Shown: piece after piece, positions 12,704-26,452 of the stretch
Numbering within the stretch: position 1 is the first letter of the stretch
Layout: each line of letters opens with the position of its first letter
Assembly: GCA_033675265.1 (NCBI GenBank)
Contig: JAUJYZ010001011.1
Coordinates: 62,001-126,000, forward strand
DNA from: Actinostola sp. cb2023
Lineage: Eukaryota; Cnidaria; Anthozoa; Actiniaria; Actinostolidae
Reading direction: 5' to 3'
DNA length: 64,000 bases
Made by a program: the position numbers and the translations under genes
The notes under the pieces: model-generated
The model's database searches: none
The model's input: the letters and a program-made list of their open reading frames with translations, nothing else
What the model was told of the DNA's origin: nothing

Positions 12704-12816
12704 GAGTACAAACACTAAACCGTGTACTAAATACTGATATTTCTATTGCTTCTTCTATTTAGTACTTACTAGTTAACGTAAGTTCAAACAGTTGCTCGCT
12801 TTTAGTGATTGTACTC
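12704..12816. mobile_element. GAGTRCAAAC-family MITE, copy 2
   Basis: About 113 bp, ends GAGTACAAACAC and a degenerate complement at 12806-12816, with TA on the left and CA on the right. It is shared with the right arm (17638-17769), so it predates the inverted duplication. Confidence 0.7.
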
Positions 12817-12908
12817 CAGCATTAAGTTTTCACATCAGGCGATAAGATTATACAAAAAGAATGGTTTCCGGTACTTACGGTCAGTCTTGATTCAACCCTT
12901 GTGTAGTA

Positions 12909-14235
12909 ACCAGATTGATTCTGGCAGCAGATTCGCCAGCAGCAGATTCGACCAGCAGCAGATTCGGATTGACGTCATTTTGACGTCACAGATTTTCGAA
13001 TCTGCTGCTGGCTTGACAGCAGATTCACTAAGAAGGGGTAGGGAAGGGAAGATGATTGTTTTTAAACAGTTTTGTCCGGAAATAAACACGCATAATTACT
13101 TGTAATTTGAAACTGATCCAAAAAGGGGTTGTGCCCCTGTTGAGCATTGTAAACATCGAGTCTTGCGAGTAAGTTGAATAAAAGTGAGTATATCAAGCGA
13201 GTTTATTTGGTTGTCCCCGACAGTTTGTACTGCAAACGAATCAACGAACACTAAGAATATATTCAGCGTTGCAAACGAGTGATAAACAAACTAGTGCCGC
13301 GGAGGCAAAATAGCCACAAAATATAAAGTAACTCAATGTGATGTACTTTTGGATGGGCTTCCTGATAGCTGTAACTTGTACATGACAACTGAGCTGTAGC
13401 ATTTGAATGACCTTAGACAACCAGTAACGCAACACCGGATGTGTGATTACACATTAAATGTATGTCAATTAGCCACTATCAAATCGAGCAGGGGACTGGG
13501 AATGAGTTTATTAAAATTAATGCAATTACAAAATTAAGTTCATGACATGAAAGAGCATGTTGAAATTAGCATCTGTGCAAAGTTTGATGTGATTTGGGCG
13601 AATTCTGTCGGAATTATAAACTTTTGAAATTGTGTTGTCCAGCCAAAATTTTACAAGGAATGTACGTATGGTTTGGATGGACAACGTCAAAAATTTACAG
13701 AGTTTGTATGTGAAAATAGACATCTTTGATGTCCTCTAGCATCGTCAATATTATACCGAAGTTCACCAAACTTTGCAGACTAGCTAAGTCTGATCTGCTC
13801 TCTCAGAAAATGATGCCCAATTTTACTAGTATCAAATTGAATTAGTTTTACGGACTTGGTACCAGTCCCCTGCTCGATTTGGAAGTGGCCAATTATCAAT
13901 GCTCAAACAAAGACAATCAAACATAACACGTGATGTCAAGTTTTAAAATATTTAAAATTCGTATTAGAATTACTTATTAGGCTTCTTCCACACTGTTTAT
14001 GTTGTTTATGTTTGGAGTCTCCAGTATCGAAAAGTTAAAAGGTTTGAGCTGGCGTTTTTGTCTTGTTGTCGCTCTTCCCTTCCCTTCCCTACCCCTGTTC
14101 AGTGAATCTGCTGTCAAGCCAGCAGCAGATTTGGAATTCTGTGACGTCAAAATGACGTCAATCCGAATCTGCTGCTTCCAATCTGCTGCTGGTCGAATCT
14201 GTTGCTGGCGAATCTGCTGCCAGAATCAATCTGGT
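12909..14235. mobile_element. Foldback element FB2 (GCAGCAGATTC subterminal repeats)
   Basis: 1,327 bp. Inverted arms 12909-13055 and 14080-14235 begin ACCAGATTGATTCTGGCAGC, contain several GCAGCAGATTC direct repeats and a TGACGTCATTTTGACGTCA block, and are flanked by a perfect 9-bp duplication TGTGTAGTA (12900-12908, 14236-14244). No transposase is encoded. A second MITE (13471-13889) is nested in the middle. Confidence 0.88.
13471..13889. mobile_element. GCCAYTA..GAGCAGGGGACTGG MITE, copy 1
   Basis: 419 bp, nested in FB2. Ends match CGAGCAGGGGACTGG and its complement; the interior matches 59916-60320 in the opposite orientation. TA lies on the left and CA, a decayed TA, on the right. Confidence 0.8.
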
Positions 14236-14244
14236 TGTGTAGTA

Positions 14245-15618
<1,374 letters not shown>

Positions 15619-15904
15619 CAGTCAATGTCATTAACGTTGTCCAGCTAAAAAGAGATTAACGCTACAATAAATGCCACGTGTCTCATTCTACATTCTTTTT
15701 GCGCGCGTGGAATTTTAATTTCAAAAGCAAACATCACCTCTGCCTGTGAAAACAGACATTGTTAACATTCTGTTCTAACGCTCAGGTGATGTTTGCTTTT
15801 GAAATTAAAATTCCACGCGCGCAAAAAGAATATAGAATGAGACACGTGACATTTATTGTAGTGTTAATCTCTGTTTAGCTGGACAACGTTAATGACATTG
15901 ACTG
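15619..15904. mobile_element. TA-flanked near-perfect palindromic MITE
   Basis: 286 bp with arms of about 120 bp (for example GCGCGCGTGGAATTTTAATT in one and its complement in the other) and TA on both sides. Ends are CAGTCAATGTCATTAACG and its complement. The high arm identity suggests fairly recent activity. Confidence 0.88.
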
Positions 15905-16027
15905 TATGTAGGTCTATGTAGAAAGTGTTCCATGAAATGTAAAAATGTATGTATAATGAGATAGAAAGGAGGTAAAGGACGGTTTTCCCTCGGTTTTCCC
16001 TCGACCCAGTCTCCTCTCTCTTTAACA

Positions 16028-17158
16028 AGACGCTCAATGAGCGTACACTCGGGCTTATGAAAAGGACAATGTCAGTTGCGTGAGGAGAGACCTGACAATG
16101 ACTGACAGTTGCGTGACGAGGGAGACTATATGTCTGCCAGATTTAATCAAGCATTTAATTTCTGATTAATTACTATTATTATTATTAATTGTAACAGCGC
16201 CATTGAACCTCGTAATTGGCGCTATATAAATCTATTATTATTATGAAGGGCTATACGATCTCGATTTACGAACATTGACCTTACTTGCCTTAAATGCTTT
16301 GATGTAGTTTTGAAGTACGATTTTTACGATTCCTTTTCCTTCTGAATTTTTCAAACGTGGAATAAAATAAACATCCATCATGAGTTACTGAAAATAACTC
16401 GACTGGCTCGACTGTTTGCATGACTTCTGTACATATAGCTTTCTGTCAATAGATGGAGTTATACATGACCGTTGTACGGCGTTGGTCGTGAGTTTAATTA
16501 TAACAAGAGTCCGCGGAGATCTTTATCTATGAGTCAGACACAAGTCTCCCTCGTCATTGAGCGTCTTCTTCTGTAATAGATCCCTAAAATCTAAGGACGT
16601 TTTGATTTCGATTGTATTTTTGCCGTTCACTGACCTGTTTTGAGCGTGGAAATTCGGTTTTAAATCAACGGTTCTAAAATTAGGTCGCGTAATAGATGTA
16701 TGACTCAGATAAGGATCACTTTACAACTGTCATCTTACTGAAAAGAACACGGATTTTCGAACATTGACCTTGCTCGATCGCCTTTGTCTCAATTCATTTT
16801 TGGATATGAGTTCGAGTTCGTGGAAAGGCGTTATAGAACAGCCGATAAAACACGGGCTTTAAACAGGCTCATTTCACAGACAAAAGCATACGGCTATTCG
16901 TGTGGGCCCACTCTGAAAGATGTCGTTTCATTTATAACAAAAGCAAACGCGCCTTAGCTTCATCGTGGAATGATCAACTACAATCCTGAACTTAATAGCT
17001 TGAAGATCTATGATGAGAAATCTTGAAACTCGATAGGATCAAATACATCGCATTCTTCGCATTTTTTCTTCATTTCATCACCTGAAAAAAAAAAAGTTAA
17101 AAAAAAAAAAAGAAAGTGTATTTTCTAACTCGGGCTTCCTTCGGAAGGGCCCGAGTAA
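16028..17158. mobile_element. Helentron/HINE-like element, second copy type
   Basis: About 1.1 kb built like 9961-10820: left hairpin ACGCTCAATGAGCGT followed by ACTCGGGC, and a right hairpin CTTCCTTCGGAAG followed by the complementary GCCCGAGT. The terminal pair differs from that of the first element but is still self-complementary. The interior has an ATT-rich SINE/LINE-tail-like stretch (16168-16245) and no recognised gene. Boundaries are approximate. Confidence 0.5.
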
Positions 17159-17189
17159 CAAGGAAAGCAGGCTATATACTAAATACACC

Positions 17190-17515
17190 AGGGTAGCAAA
17201 GGGGTTACGCATGACCGCGTGATTTGACCAAAAAATGGAGCGTGAATCGTGAAATTCATAAAAATTCGAGCGTGATGCGTGAATTTATATTTCAACGTGA
17301 TGCGTGATCGTCCCTTTTGACCGACTGTGATTCGTGATTTACCGCTGTTATGCTCTGTGAAACGTGAACGTTTAGGATCTAAACATTTTCACGCGTGAAA
17401 TTCCAAACTTTTGGCTAGCGCTCGTGATTCGTGACTGTCGGACATTTTGGTCCGTGACGCGTGAATTTACAAAAAATCGCCCGTGAAGCGTGATCATGAC
17501 CCCCCTTTGCTACCC
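17190..17515. mobile_element. Interspersed-motif palindromic element, CGTGATGCGTGAA type
   Basis: 326 bp with inverted ends AGGGTAGCAAAGGGG / CCTTTGCTACCCT and about ten direct or inverted copies of a GTGATGCGTGAA-like motif between unrelated spacers. It abuts ACTACACAAG, the complement of the exact site where FB2 inserted in the left arm. Confidence 0.72.
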
Positions 17516-17637
17516 TACTACACAAGTATTGAATCCTGAGACTAACCGTAAGTACCGGAAACCATTCAGTTTTGTATAATCTTATCGCCGATAAAGCAGC
17601 AATTGCTCGGTAGATCTGAGGTGAAAACTTAATGCTG

Positions 17638-17769
17638 GAGTACAAACACTAAAAGCGAGCAACGGTTTGAACTAACGTTAACTACGGTATACGTACTAAA
17701 TAACAGGAATTAAACAGTAGAAAGCAATAGAAATATCAGTATTTAGTACACGGTTTAGTGTTTGTACTC
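17638..17769. mobile_element. GAGTRCAAAC-family MITE, copy 3
   Basis: 132 bp, ends GAGTACAAACACTAAA and TTTAGTGTTTGTACTC, TA on the right. Counterpart of 12704-12816 in the other arm. Confidence 0.78.
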
Positions 17770-18121
17770 TAGCTAGCTATGCCTGGGTTAGGTGATATCT
17801 GATAAATTATTATTTCTCCACTGTCATTTCACTACTGTTATGTTTATATCTAGATACATTCAGTACCTTTAGTGAAGCAACATCAGTCTCAATTTGACTC
17901 AACTTATTCGTTACGGTAAAGTGATCAGCGACACTCGATCGACTGTAAAATGTTTTGGAACTGCTAGAGTGCAGACACGTATCGCAAATCCGTGAAAATC
18001 TATTTTCTAACAAATCAGTACTGCAAACTAAAGTACTCCGGCAATCGAACGAAGATCATCGAGTTTGAAATCGAGTTAGTTCGAGGACCTTCGAGTTACT
18101 TGTAATATTACGCCGCCAGTT

Positions 18122-20502
18122 CGGACGGAGTATTTTGCAGGTTGCAGGTTTGCAGATTGCAGGTTGCAGGTTGCAGGTTGCAGGTTGACCAGTTGTTATA
18201 AGCCTAAACGTATTGGGGATACCAATAAACATTGAGGAATTAAATTAAAAGGTTCTCCATTTGCTAAAATGTAATTATTATAATGTGATCCTGCTATTTA
18301 TTAACTCAAGTTCTCCATGCATGACTATCTGACAAGGTCAAATCGAAGAATTACAAACTCCATCTGTCAACAAGTTTACTGTTTCCTGTCATCATCAGTT
18401 AACCAGGTTTCAGTTTTGGAAAATTTGTGTTGTAATGAGTGTAGGTAATTAAAATTATTTAGGAAAGCATCGAATTTATGTCCGTCTGATACTTCTTAAT
18501 ATCATATGATACTTCTTATGTTGAGATGTATTAAATAGGTCTGGAATAGTTCACTGCCATTACCAAAACGAGCAGTCCCTCCCCGGGAATCGATCACGCT
18601 CCCTCAAAATCATCGAAAAATAAAAAGTTTCGTCTAGTTACCTCTAGTCACCACGTTTAACAGCCGGATCGCTCCTTCGAAGTAGAAGTTTGTCTTTGGA
18701 AAATGGTTCGACAGTTAGCGCTGTCTGTGCTTTTCTGCAGCAAATCTCTCAACTTTGCTTCAATGCTAAACCTTAGTGCAGTTAATGGCTGTGTTACTGT
18801 TTAGCACTAGCCTCGCAGCTGAACAAAGCCCGGTAATTAAGTCCCTCTGCAGAAAGCTTGTTCTGGATCCTCCAACGGACTGATGACTAATTCGTGTACG
18901 TATGTATAAAAAAGTAAATGTAGACGGATCTAGCTAGCTTGAATTGGAGGAATAGTAAAAGAGAAATTTAGGATTCATAACGGATGAGATAAAAAAACAT
19001 TCGAGCTCTTCATGATCAAGTCCCACATGCCCGCCCACGTGTCGAACGAATTTTCATCTAGGAATCCTTTCTATTCCTTAGCATCAGCTAATTACATGCA
19101 ATTGTCAGAAAAAATATAAATGCACTATTAAAGGAAAACTAAAAGACTAACTCTACTGAACCTCCGAGTCACTGCTCCTTAGATCGAGGAAAACACAGGC
19201 CAAAGAGCCGCAGTTTCTTTGCTCTTGATCTGAGTCCTCGGGGTCCGAGTCACTGCTCCTTAATCGCGGCAGATCGAGGAAAAGCGATGTCAAGACAAAA
19301 CATAAGAATAATTTATTGGACTTCAAACAAAGTCTAAAAGCTATACTTACAGTTCAATTATATCCATTTCGTATAAATAGTAATTTAGAGATATCCACAA
19401 CGTGAGTAGGACATCCGCCACTAACCACAAGAATACTCAGGAATGAGGAATGACCGAGATGACTGAAGTTGTTGTGTGACACTGACAGGAAACAGTTAAT
19501 TGTTGACAGATGGAGTTTGTAATTCTTCGATTTGACCTTGTCAGATAGTCATGCATGGAGAACTTGAGTTAATAAATCGGTTAATAAATAGCAGGATCAC
19601 ATTATAATGATTACATTTTAGCAAATGGAGAACCTTTTAATTTAATTCCTCAATGTTTATTGGTATCCCCAATACGTTTAGGGTTATAACAACTGGTCAA
19701 CCTGCAACCTGCAACCTGCAACCTGCAACCTGCAAACCTGCAACCTGCAAACCTGCAAACCTGCAAACCTGCAACCTGCAAACCTGCAACCTGCAAACCT
19801 GCAAACCTGCAACCTGCAACCTGCAACCTGCAAACCTGCAAACCTGCAAACCTGCAAACCTGCAACCTGCAAACCTGCAACCTGCAACCTGCAACCTGCA
19901 AACCTGCAACCTGCAACCTGCAACCTGCAACCTGCAACCTGCAACCTGCAACCTGCAACCTGCAAACCTGCAAACCTGCAAACCTGCAAACCTGCAAACC
20001 TGCAAAACCTGCAAAAACCTGCAAACCTGCAAAACCTGCAAACCTGCAAAACCTGCAACCTGCAACCTGCAACCTGCAACCTGCAAACCTGCAAAACCTG
20101 CAAACCTGCAAACCTGCAAACCTGCAAAAACCTGCAAACCTGCAAACCTGCAACCTGCAACCTGCAAACCTGCAAACCTGCAAACCTGCAAACCTGCAAA
20201 CCTGCAAACCTGCAAACCTGCAAACCTGCAAACCTGCAAACCTGCAAACCTGCAAACCTGCAAACCTGCAAACCTGCAAACCTGCAAACCTGCAACCTGC
20301 AAACCTGCAAACCTGCAACCTGCAACCTGCAAACCTGCAACCTGCAAACCTGCAAACCTGCAAATTAACCTGCAACCTGCAACCTGCAACCTGCAAACCT
20401 GCAACCTGCAAACCTGCAACCTGCAGCCTGCAAACCTGCAACCTGCAACCTGCAAACCTGCAACCTGCAAACAGGCCTGCAACCTGCAAAATACTCCGTC
20501 CG
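18122..20502. mobile_element. Foldback element FB1 with expanded CCTGCAA array
   Basis: 2,381 bp, ends CGGACGGAGTATTTTGCAGG and its complement, flanked by a perfect 9-bp duplication CCGCCAGTT (18113-18121, 20503-20511). The opposite arm has a single CCGCCAGTT at about 12396-12404 and no element, confirming the insertion. Inverted arms: 18122-18395 and 19484-20502, sharing GATAGTCATGCATGGAGAAC-type sequence. No transposase is seen; the interior 18400-19480 is not recognised. The 9-bp duplication suggests a Mutator-like source. Confidence 0.92.
19698..20490. repeat. CCTGCAA(A)n tandem array in right arm of FB1
   Basis: About 790 bp of 7- to 10-bp units, CCTGCAA with one to four extra A. The matching left arm has only about 50 bp of the same units (18136-18186), so the array expanded on one side. 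ORFs with LQVCRFAG or PATCNLQ repeats are artefacts. Confidence 0.95.
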
Positions 20503-21292
20503 CCGCCAGTTGAGTTACAGTGCGACCCTTGTATCCTGCATGATCGAGGAGTTTATTCATTGCGGGTAGCGGGCATGTTTGTATGTGTTTGTATTTGTAT
20601 GGTTTTCTGCTCTGTTTGGGAACGGTTTCTTCGAAGACGAAGTCTTGGATGAGAATATAAAGATTTTCTTGAAGACATGTCTTTACTTTTACATGTAAAA
20701 AGTTCAAAATTATGTTGTTGTATCGTTCGCGTGGTTATGAGTGTCACGTACTGATGCGCTTCGACTGACGTCACAATCGAACCAATTACTGTTGACATAT
20801 CGTTTCCTGTAGCAAAATAGTCACGATTTTGGTTATCTTCATTTTCTCTGCTCAATTCTTTAGAATTTTTTTTTCTTTTCTAAGAAAGTCATATGAAAAG
20901 GGAAGCTTATTCAAAATGTTTAAAAATCCGATTTTGACATTTTTGGCTAAAAATACATATCCTGATCACCGTAGTTTCAAATTGACTCGGTTTTCTTGTT
21001 TGATTTGAATTGCTCACTAGAGTGTGATTCCAATAAACCTGGGCACTACTACACATATACATGCATACATACTTTATTTAGTACCATATAAACATAAATA
21101 TTACATATTTACAGTCTACTATTTATAGTTAATGAAATACAATTTACATCATCTGATATTTACAGTGTTTACAATAATATAAATTTAAGGAAGAGCTGTT
21201 AACATTGCCATAGATAATTAGTTTTCTGTATTTATTAGGTCCTGTTTACAAGAGGGCGAGGGTATCTCGTAGGATTCTTTTTTTCGCGAGTA

Positions 21293-22680
21293 ATGTTAGT
21301 GTGTAGGATTCGTTATTTGAGGATAAACAATGTTTCATCTACACGATTTTGAAGTTTAATTTGACTCTGAGCTTTCGGGTCAATTGAAGAAATGGTTAAA
21401 TGACTCAGCGTGCGTCAATTGAATTTTATAATATAAACATTGGTAACATCCTAAGAACGCGCGATTTCATTGGATGCTAGGCGTACACCATTTTGCACGC
21501 CTAGCTACCAATCAAATTGCAAACTTTTTATGGTGCACGGCTGTGAGCTTAGGTTCAAACTGAATAGCTAAAACAATCCTAAAATCAAACGTTTCCTCGA
21601 CTTTGGTATTGAAAACATTGCGATACACCGAAACTATGGATTTTTAATTTAAAAAAAGAACAAGAATGGTGGAGAAAATGGCAAGAAAGTTGAGGATTCT
21701 GCACAGGCAGCCCAACCATTCCTTTTGAGGCTACTAAATAATTCAAAAAATGATATTTGCGTGTTTTTTTTTATGGGTTCCCTGTGGTAAAGCGCACGCG
21801 CGCGCAATACATATGTTAGGTTCCCTGTGCTGAGTAATGTCCTATGTTGGGCTTCCTGTGTGCGTCCTGCGGGATGCGCCCGCAGCAAATGTGTATATTT
21901 ACACAAGGTATGAAACTCGGTCACGTGACAAATACGTTTTTGACCCTAATTTTGTCAATGTGATGTGAAAATTCAATTTTTCTTCGAATAACTAAACTTT
22001 ACCGTATTCTCTAAGCACTTTATAAGTATCAGTCGTCTAACTTCAACATACGCTGAGAAACTAATTTTTGAAATTTTGAGCGTCGTGGCCCGATGTGCGG
22101 CGCAAGTAGATGGTGCACTTTTCCGTGAAGTAGTCGGATTTTACCTTCGAGAAGGCATATCGACAAGCGCTCGGCAGATCTGAACGATGCTCTTTTTGGC
22201 AAGTTTTAACATGATATGTTCACTAAACATGAGTCAAAACATCTACAATATACTTTATTTGTTTTCTGTTTTGACTTCTGTAAAGTATTTGTTTTGTATT
22301 TTGATTTTTATCGATTAAAATCTTCAAAATTGACGCATTGTGTTTTATAAATGCTGAATAGTCTCAATATTTACGGCACAACACATTTGCTATCACTACT
22401 TGTACACAAAATGACAAACAAACGTCTTTATTTCAACAATAAGTTTACTAGCTTTTTACACACTGTTTTGCCGTTACTTTCTGTGCAATTTATTCACTAT
22501 ATTGATCAGTAATAGCATGGAAATAAGCTTAATAACAATGGATAAATATTATACACAAAGGCGACAAGTTGTGAATCACTGATCATGACTGATTGAATAG
22601 CAAACATCGAAGTTGGAAGCGATATTTACGAAAATACGCCGTTAAAATTACTCTGTTTCTATCATATTATTACGGTATAT
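21293..22680. other. Gene-free interval
   Basis: No convincing gene. The stretch is AT-rich, with purine runs around 21650 and CG-rich ACGCGCGCGC at about 21796. It is not homologous to 7020-9536, so the inverted duplication is discontinuous. Confidence 0.45.
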
Positions 22681-22763
22681 CACTTTTAACCATTAAGGAT
22701 ATCAATCTTTATAGGTACTTGTAGTTTGCTGGTCACTACCAAGGTAGATGATACAGGCCTATT

Positions 22764-23483
22764 ATGAAGCTGATTTGTGCGGGTCTTCCGAAAACTGGTA
22801 CCACTTCCCTGGCAGCCGCGTTGACAGAGCTTGGGTACAGTGTACACGACTACGTGGATCATTATGGCTATCATACTGACGAATACATAAAGGCACTTGA
22901 AGGTGAAATGCCAGACTTTGCAACAATGTATGCTGACATAGATGCCGTTCTAGATTCTCCTCCCTGTCTGGTCTGGGACGAAATTCTGCGCTGTTTCCCC
23001 GACGCCAAAGTTATCATCCAAGAACGCGACAATGTAGACGTTTGGCTCAAAAGCTTCTTAGAAAGCAGTAAGGCATCAAAGACGACACAGAACCAGTGGT
23101 GGGTGTTCTTAGGATTCGCAGTGACACCATCAGGACGAAAATGGAAACGACTCATTGACCTTGAGAGACTTTCCTATAGAAATATGGACACCAAGTTTTT
23201 ACTTGAGCTATACACTAACTGCCACAACGCGCGGGTCAAGGCTTTGGTTCCGCGGGACAAGCTTTTGGTGTACAACATCAAACAAGGTTGGGAACCACTG
23301 TGCGAGTTTCTTGGTGTTCAGGTACCGGATAAACCTTTTCCTCGCTTGAATGTGAGGTGCAGTTCTGTCCCTGACGAAACCAACCAGTCGATTTCTGGAC
23401 GGAGAATGTTCAACGAGTTGGTGTTTGTCCTGGCTGTCATTACTGTGATTTTGGCAGTAGTGATTTGGAACATTTTGCTTTGA
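22764..23483 (+). CDS. Sulfotransferase family protein, copy C (inverted)
   Basis: 239 residues, intact, opposite strand to A and B. It has the same P-loop PKTGTTS, RDNVDVWL, TPSGRKWKRLIDLE block and C-terminal membrane helix. Residues 1-97 and about 172-239 are nearly identical to A and B, while 98-171 is strongly changed (KSFLESSKASK, LSYRNMDTKF) with one extra residue. The 5' flank from about 22680 matches the flank of copy B. Downstream homology stops within 20 bp of the stop codon, at a CCCTGGTTCCAGAGGCT fragment of a repeat also seen at 32.2 kb. Confidence 0.86.
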   Translation: MKLICAGLPKTGTTSLAAALTELGYSVHDYVDHYGYHTDEYIKALEGEMPDFATMYADIDAVLDSPPCLVWDEILRCFPDAKVIIQERDNVDVWLKSFLESSKASKTTQNQWWVFLGFAVTPSGRKWKRLIDLERLSYRNMDTKFLLELYTNCHNARVKALVPRDKLLVYNIKQGWEPLCEFLGVQVPDKPFPRLNVRCSSVPDETNQSISGRRMFNELVFVLAVITVILAVVIWNILL

Positions 23484-24702
23484 TTGACGCTTACCCTGGT
23501 TCCAGAGGCTACTAGCTCGAAGACCTGTCTTCATTTTTTGATATTTTCTAGCTTTAGTATACCTAGACTTACAGTAGAAAAATCAGGATAGGTCACCGAC
23601 TTAGATTTTTAGATAATCGCGGTTGAATATCATGCGCAGGAAAGATGCGCATGAATGCACGATCGCACTACCTTAATTACATGTAATTATGTACTCCATT
23701 TATGCTGTTATCATAACAGCATAAATAATAATTAAATATAATTAATCCATATAAAAGTACCATTACATACAATACCTACCTTGAAGAAATGAAGAAATAG
23801 AAAACTAGCGCGTGTGCTATGTGCAGATTTATAGCAGAGTGGACTGATCAGAACACGAGAGAAGTGTTAGGAGAAGCACGTATTAGCTTTGTCTACAGTT
23901 CTCAATATTGACTGTCAGGACACTCTAATGGCTAATCATGTTTCGTATCATGTGCAGTTGTTGGTGTGGCTCACAGCACATATAAATAAAATACATAAAT
24001 AAATAAATATAAATATAAATATTTTACTCAGTAGATCCACGAATCCATATTAAGGTGAGTGATTCCATAGAAAAAGAAGCTGAAAAAAACTTGATCTGAA
24101 TCTTCGTACAGTTATTTGACATACCTAGGGTGTTTCAGTAAAAAATGCAATAAAAACAGGGGGTCACCATTCTCGTTTTCGCGCTAGATGCTCTTCAAAT
24201 ATATCAATTTATAGGGTTTTAGCGAAATGCGGTAGCAACCCATATCAAACTTATGTCCTGCCTCATTGAACATTTGCTCCTGTTGGGAGCCAGTATCACG
24301 TGGACAACGTTTTTGTTAATGCGCTTGCGCAAAATGATTGAATTACAAAGGTACTTTGTTACTAAAGCACGTTTGAGGCCCGATTGATCCAGCAATTTGT
24401 TCTGTGGCCGCTAAATAAAGCAGATTCGTACGTGACTGGTTTATCATTTCTGAATTCATCTTTTTCCTTTGACAATGTGTAAATCAGGTAGCTAAAATAT
24501 AAGAGAGGATGGAAAAGCTGCATATGTTTCCTCAACAGGGGAAAATATATCACAAATTCGAACTTACTTATTGATCTTATGTGTAAATATTGGAAATTGC
24601 CTTCAAAAAACGTCCTTTCCGAGGCATAATTTATTTGCGAATTCCCCTATGTACGGCTACTGCATACAGAGCACCAACTCAGAGCACCAATATGATGTTC
24701 AC
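23484..24702. other. Gene-free interval
   Basis: No gene recognised. Contains a CCCTGGTTCCAGAGGCTACT repeat-end fragment at 23491 and an AAATATAAAT tract near 24000. Confidence 0.4.
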
Positions 24703-24892
24703 AATAGGCGACTTGCATGATGACGTTGTTTTACTACAAGTACCAGAATGCTTTGGGAATTTTCTTTCTTATTCAGATTTTTATTCCCTCATGAGAATAG
24801 CAAGACAATTGGTGCTAATTTTCTAACAAAAGAAAATGGGCAAAGCATTCTGGTACTTGTAGTATATGACGCCATCATGCAAGTCGCCTATT
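24703..24892. mobile_element. MITE-like inverted repeat
   Basis: 190 bp. Ends AATAGGCGACTTGCATGATG and CATCATGCAAGTCGCCTATT are perfectly inverted, and the inner arms (ACAAGTACCAGAATGCTTTG and its complement) continue the stem. Confidence 0.8.
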
Positions 24893-24960
24893 ACCAAACA
24901 AAGAGTTTTAGATTTCATTTTGCCGCAGCTTAAATTATATCCAATATACATGTATTTAAT

Positions 24961-25353
24961 TTCTCATACTCATTAATCATTCATGAGGTAACCAGCCAAT
25001 CCGGTGCATCAAATCCGGTCACATGATGGACCTGGAAACCCCGGAAAGTCCGCTCAAGAGTACTTTGAAATGCATTTCAAAGTCCAAGGACTCTTTCCTG
25101 AGTTCTTATCCCTCATAAAACAATCATCGGGACCTTGGACAGAGTAGAAGCAATACCACTCTGTCCGAATTAGATTCAATCTGAAAGCAGGCTCTACTTC
25201 ATGCTACTCAAGAGTCCAGCACATGTGGGATACGATGTCCTCGACTCTGCGCATGAGCAGAAAATATGCAGACTGGAATTCTTGCTTTTCCGGGCTAAAA
25301 TCTTGCAACTCTTTATTTAGGCCATTGCATGTAATAATTAATGAGTATGAGAA
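24961..25353. repeat. Inverted-repeat segment
   Basis: TTCTCATACTCATTAAT near 24962 is mirrored by ATTAATGAGTATGAGAA near 25336, with further short palindromes (ACTTTGAAATGCATTTCAAAGT at about 25061). Probably a MITE remnant. Confidence 0.5.
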
Positions 25354-26035
25354 GTCGTTCCAAAGCCTCGAATTCGGACTAGACGGGATTTCCAGTCTAG
25401 TCCTCATTCTCGGCTTTGAAACATTACTTCTCATATAGTCAGGTGGCTTAGTGAAATGATCGTGACAGAACGTACAAAAGCACCATACTTTGTACAAATG
25501 TTGTTTAGACCTATATAATCAATATTAGAAGGGGTGCCCACCGAAACTCTTTCTAATTAACAATTTATGGGCAGTTAAATTGTTTGAAAAATCGTTGTTT
25601 GGGCTTCCTGTGTCATAACGTACTCTTCCTTCGCCTGGAGGTTAAAATCGATAAAATAGTGAGAAGTTTAAGTAGTATTTAGTTAATTGAGTCGTAATAA
25701 ATAATTATCCAAAAGAAAAACCTGGAAAAAAATTGATCCAGACTTATTTTTACACTATTGGTTTGAATGCTAGTACCCAGGCTCCACTCGGCCATTTTAG
25801 GTTATTGACTTTTTTCTAGAATTAAACAGCACAAGACTGGAAAACAATCAAAGATAATCGTACATAAAGCCTTGCAAGCTTCCAGAAATAAACTTTCTAC
25901 TCCTAGAGGGTTTTAAAGCACACCTTTTCAAAATGATAGATTCGGGTTCAGCCAAGATTAGCCATTTTAGATTACATTTTCAATTTTCAATTTACAGTTG
26001 CAGAGGAGTGTGCAACTCACACGTGCCTTGGCATA

Positions 26036-26385
26036 GCATAGAGTCATACATGGGTATGTGCCGCTCAACAGGATATGATTTTTGCCTCTGACCATGGAAC
26101 AGCGTATATACAAACAATATTTCTGTCTGGAACAGGGGGATATTTTACACTCAGTTTGACTCTGGAACAGGTCCGATTTTTTCCACAGTGTCCGCGATTA
26201 TCCACGATCAAGTCTACCACTGCAAAATGACACTTTTACGTTTTTAGTCTGGGTCAACAGGGTACCTATTTTTGCCATTTTGTCTGAAATGGGGTTGAAA
26301 AATTATATTTCTTTTGTCTGGAACAGGTCCAGAGTCTCAGAATCAGCGGCGCACCCCCATCCTAAAGTACCCCCTTCCCGGGCTT
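26036..26385. mobile_element. Interspersed-motif element, GTCTGGAACAGG type
   Basis: Insertion in the left arm only. Weak inverted ends (GGGTATGTGCCGCT and complement of AGCGGCGCACCCC) enclose about six copies of a GTCTGGAACAGG-like motif separated by non-repetitive spacers of roughly 40 bp. Confidence 0.6.
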
Positions 26386-26452
26386 TACAGCCACACTTGG
26401 GAAACCTCGGTGATTGTCATCCAAGCTGGTGTCCATGAATCCTTGTCTCTTT

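Larger units (their letters stand above)
9537..12908. repeat. Left arm of large inverted duplication
   Basis: Segments 9537-9747, 9889-9960, 10821-11266 and 12339-12908 are inverted homologues of the arm at 17516-21292. The intervening blocks are mobile-element insertions absent from the other arm. Landmarks: CTCGCGAAAAAAAGAATCC (9538) against GGATTCTTTTTTTCGCGAG (ends about 21292), and CATGCAGGATACAAGGGTCG (12370) against CGACCCTTGTATCCTGCATG (20523). Confidence 0.85.
17516..21292. repeat. Right arm of large inverted duplication
   Basis: Inverted homologue of 9537-12908, interrupted by foldback element FB1 (18122-20502). It lacks the 9748, 9961, 11267 and 11739 elements of the left arm. The short ORF 17810-18013 has a counterpart in the left arm but no recognisable domain. 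Confidence 0.85.

Noticed and set aside
19650..20707. ORFs of 220-340 codons with CRFAGLQV or LQPATCN repeats
   Set aside because: Artefacts of the CCTGCAA array inside a proven foldback insertion.
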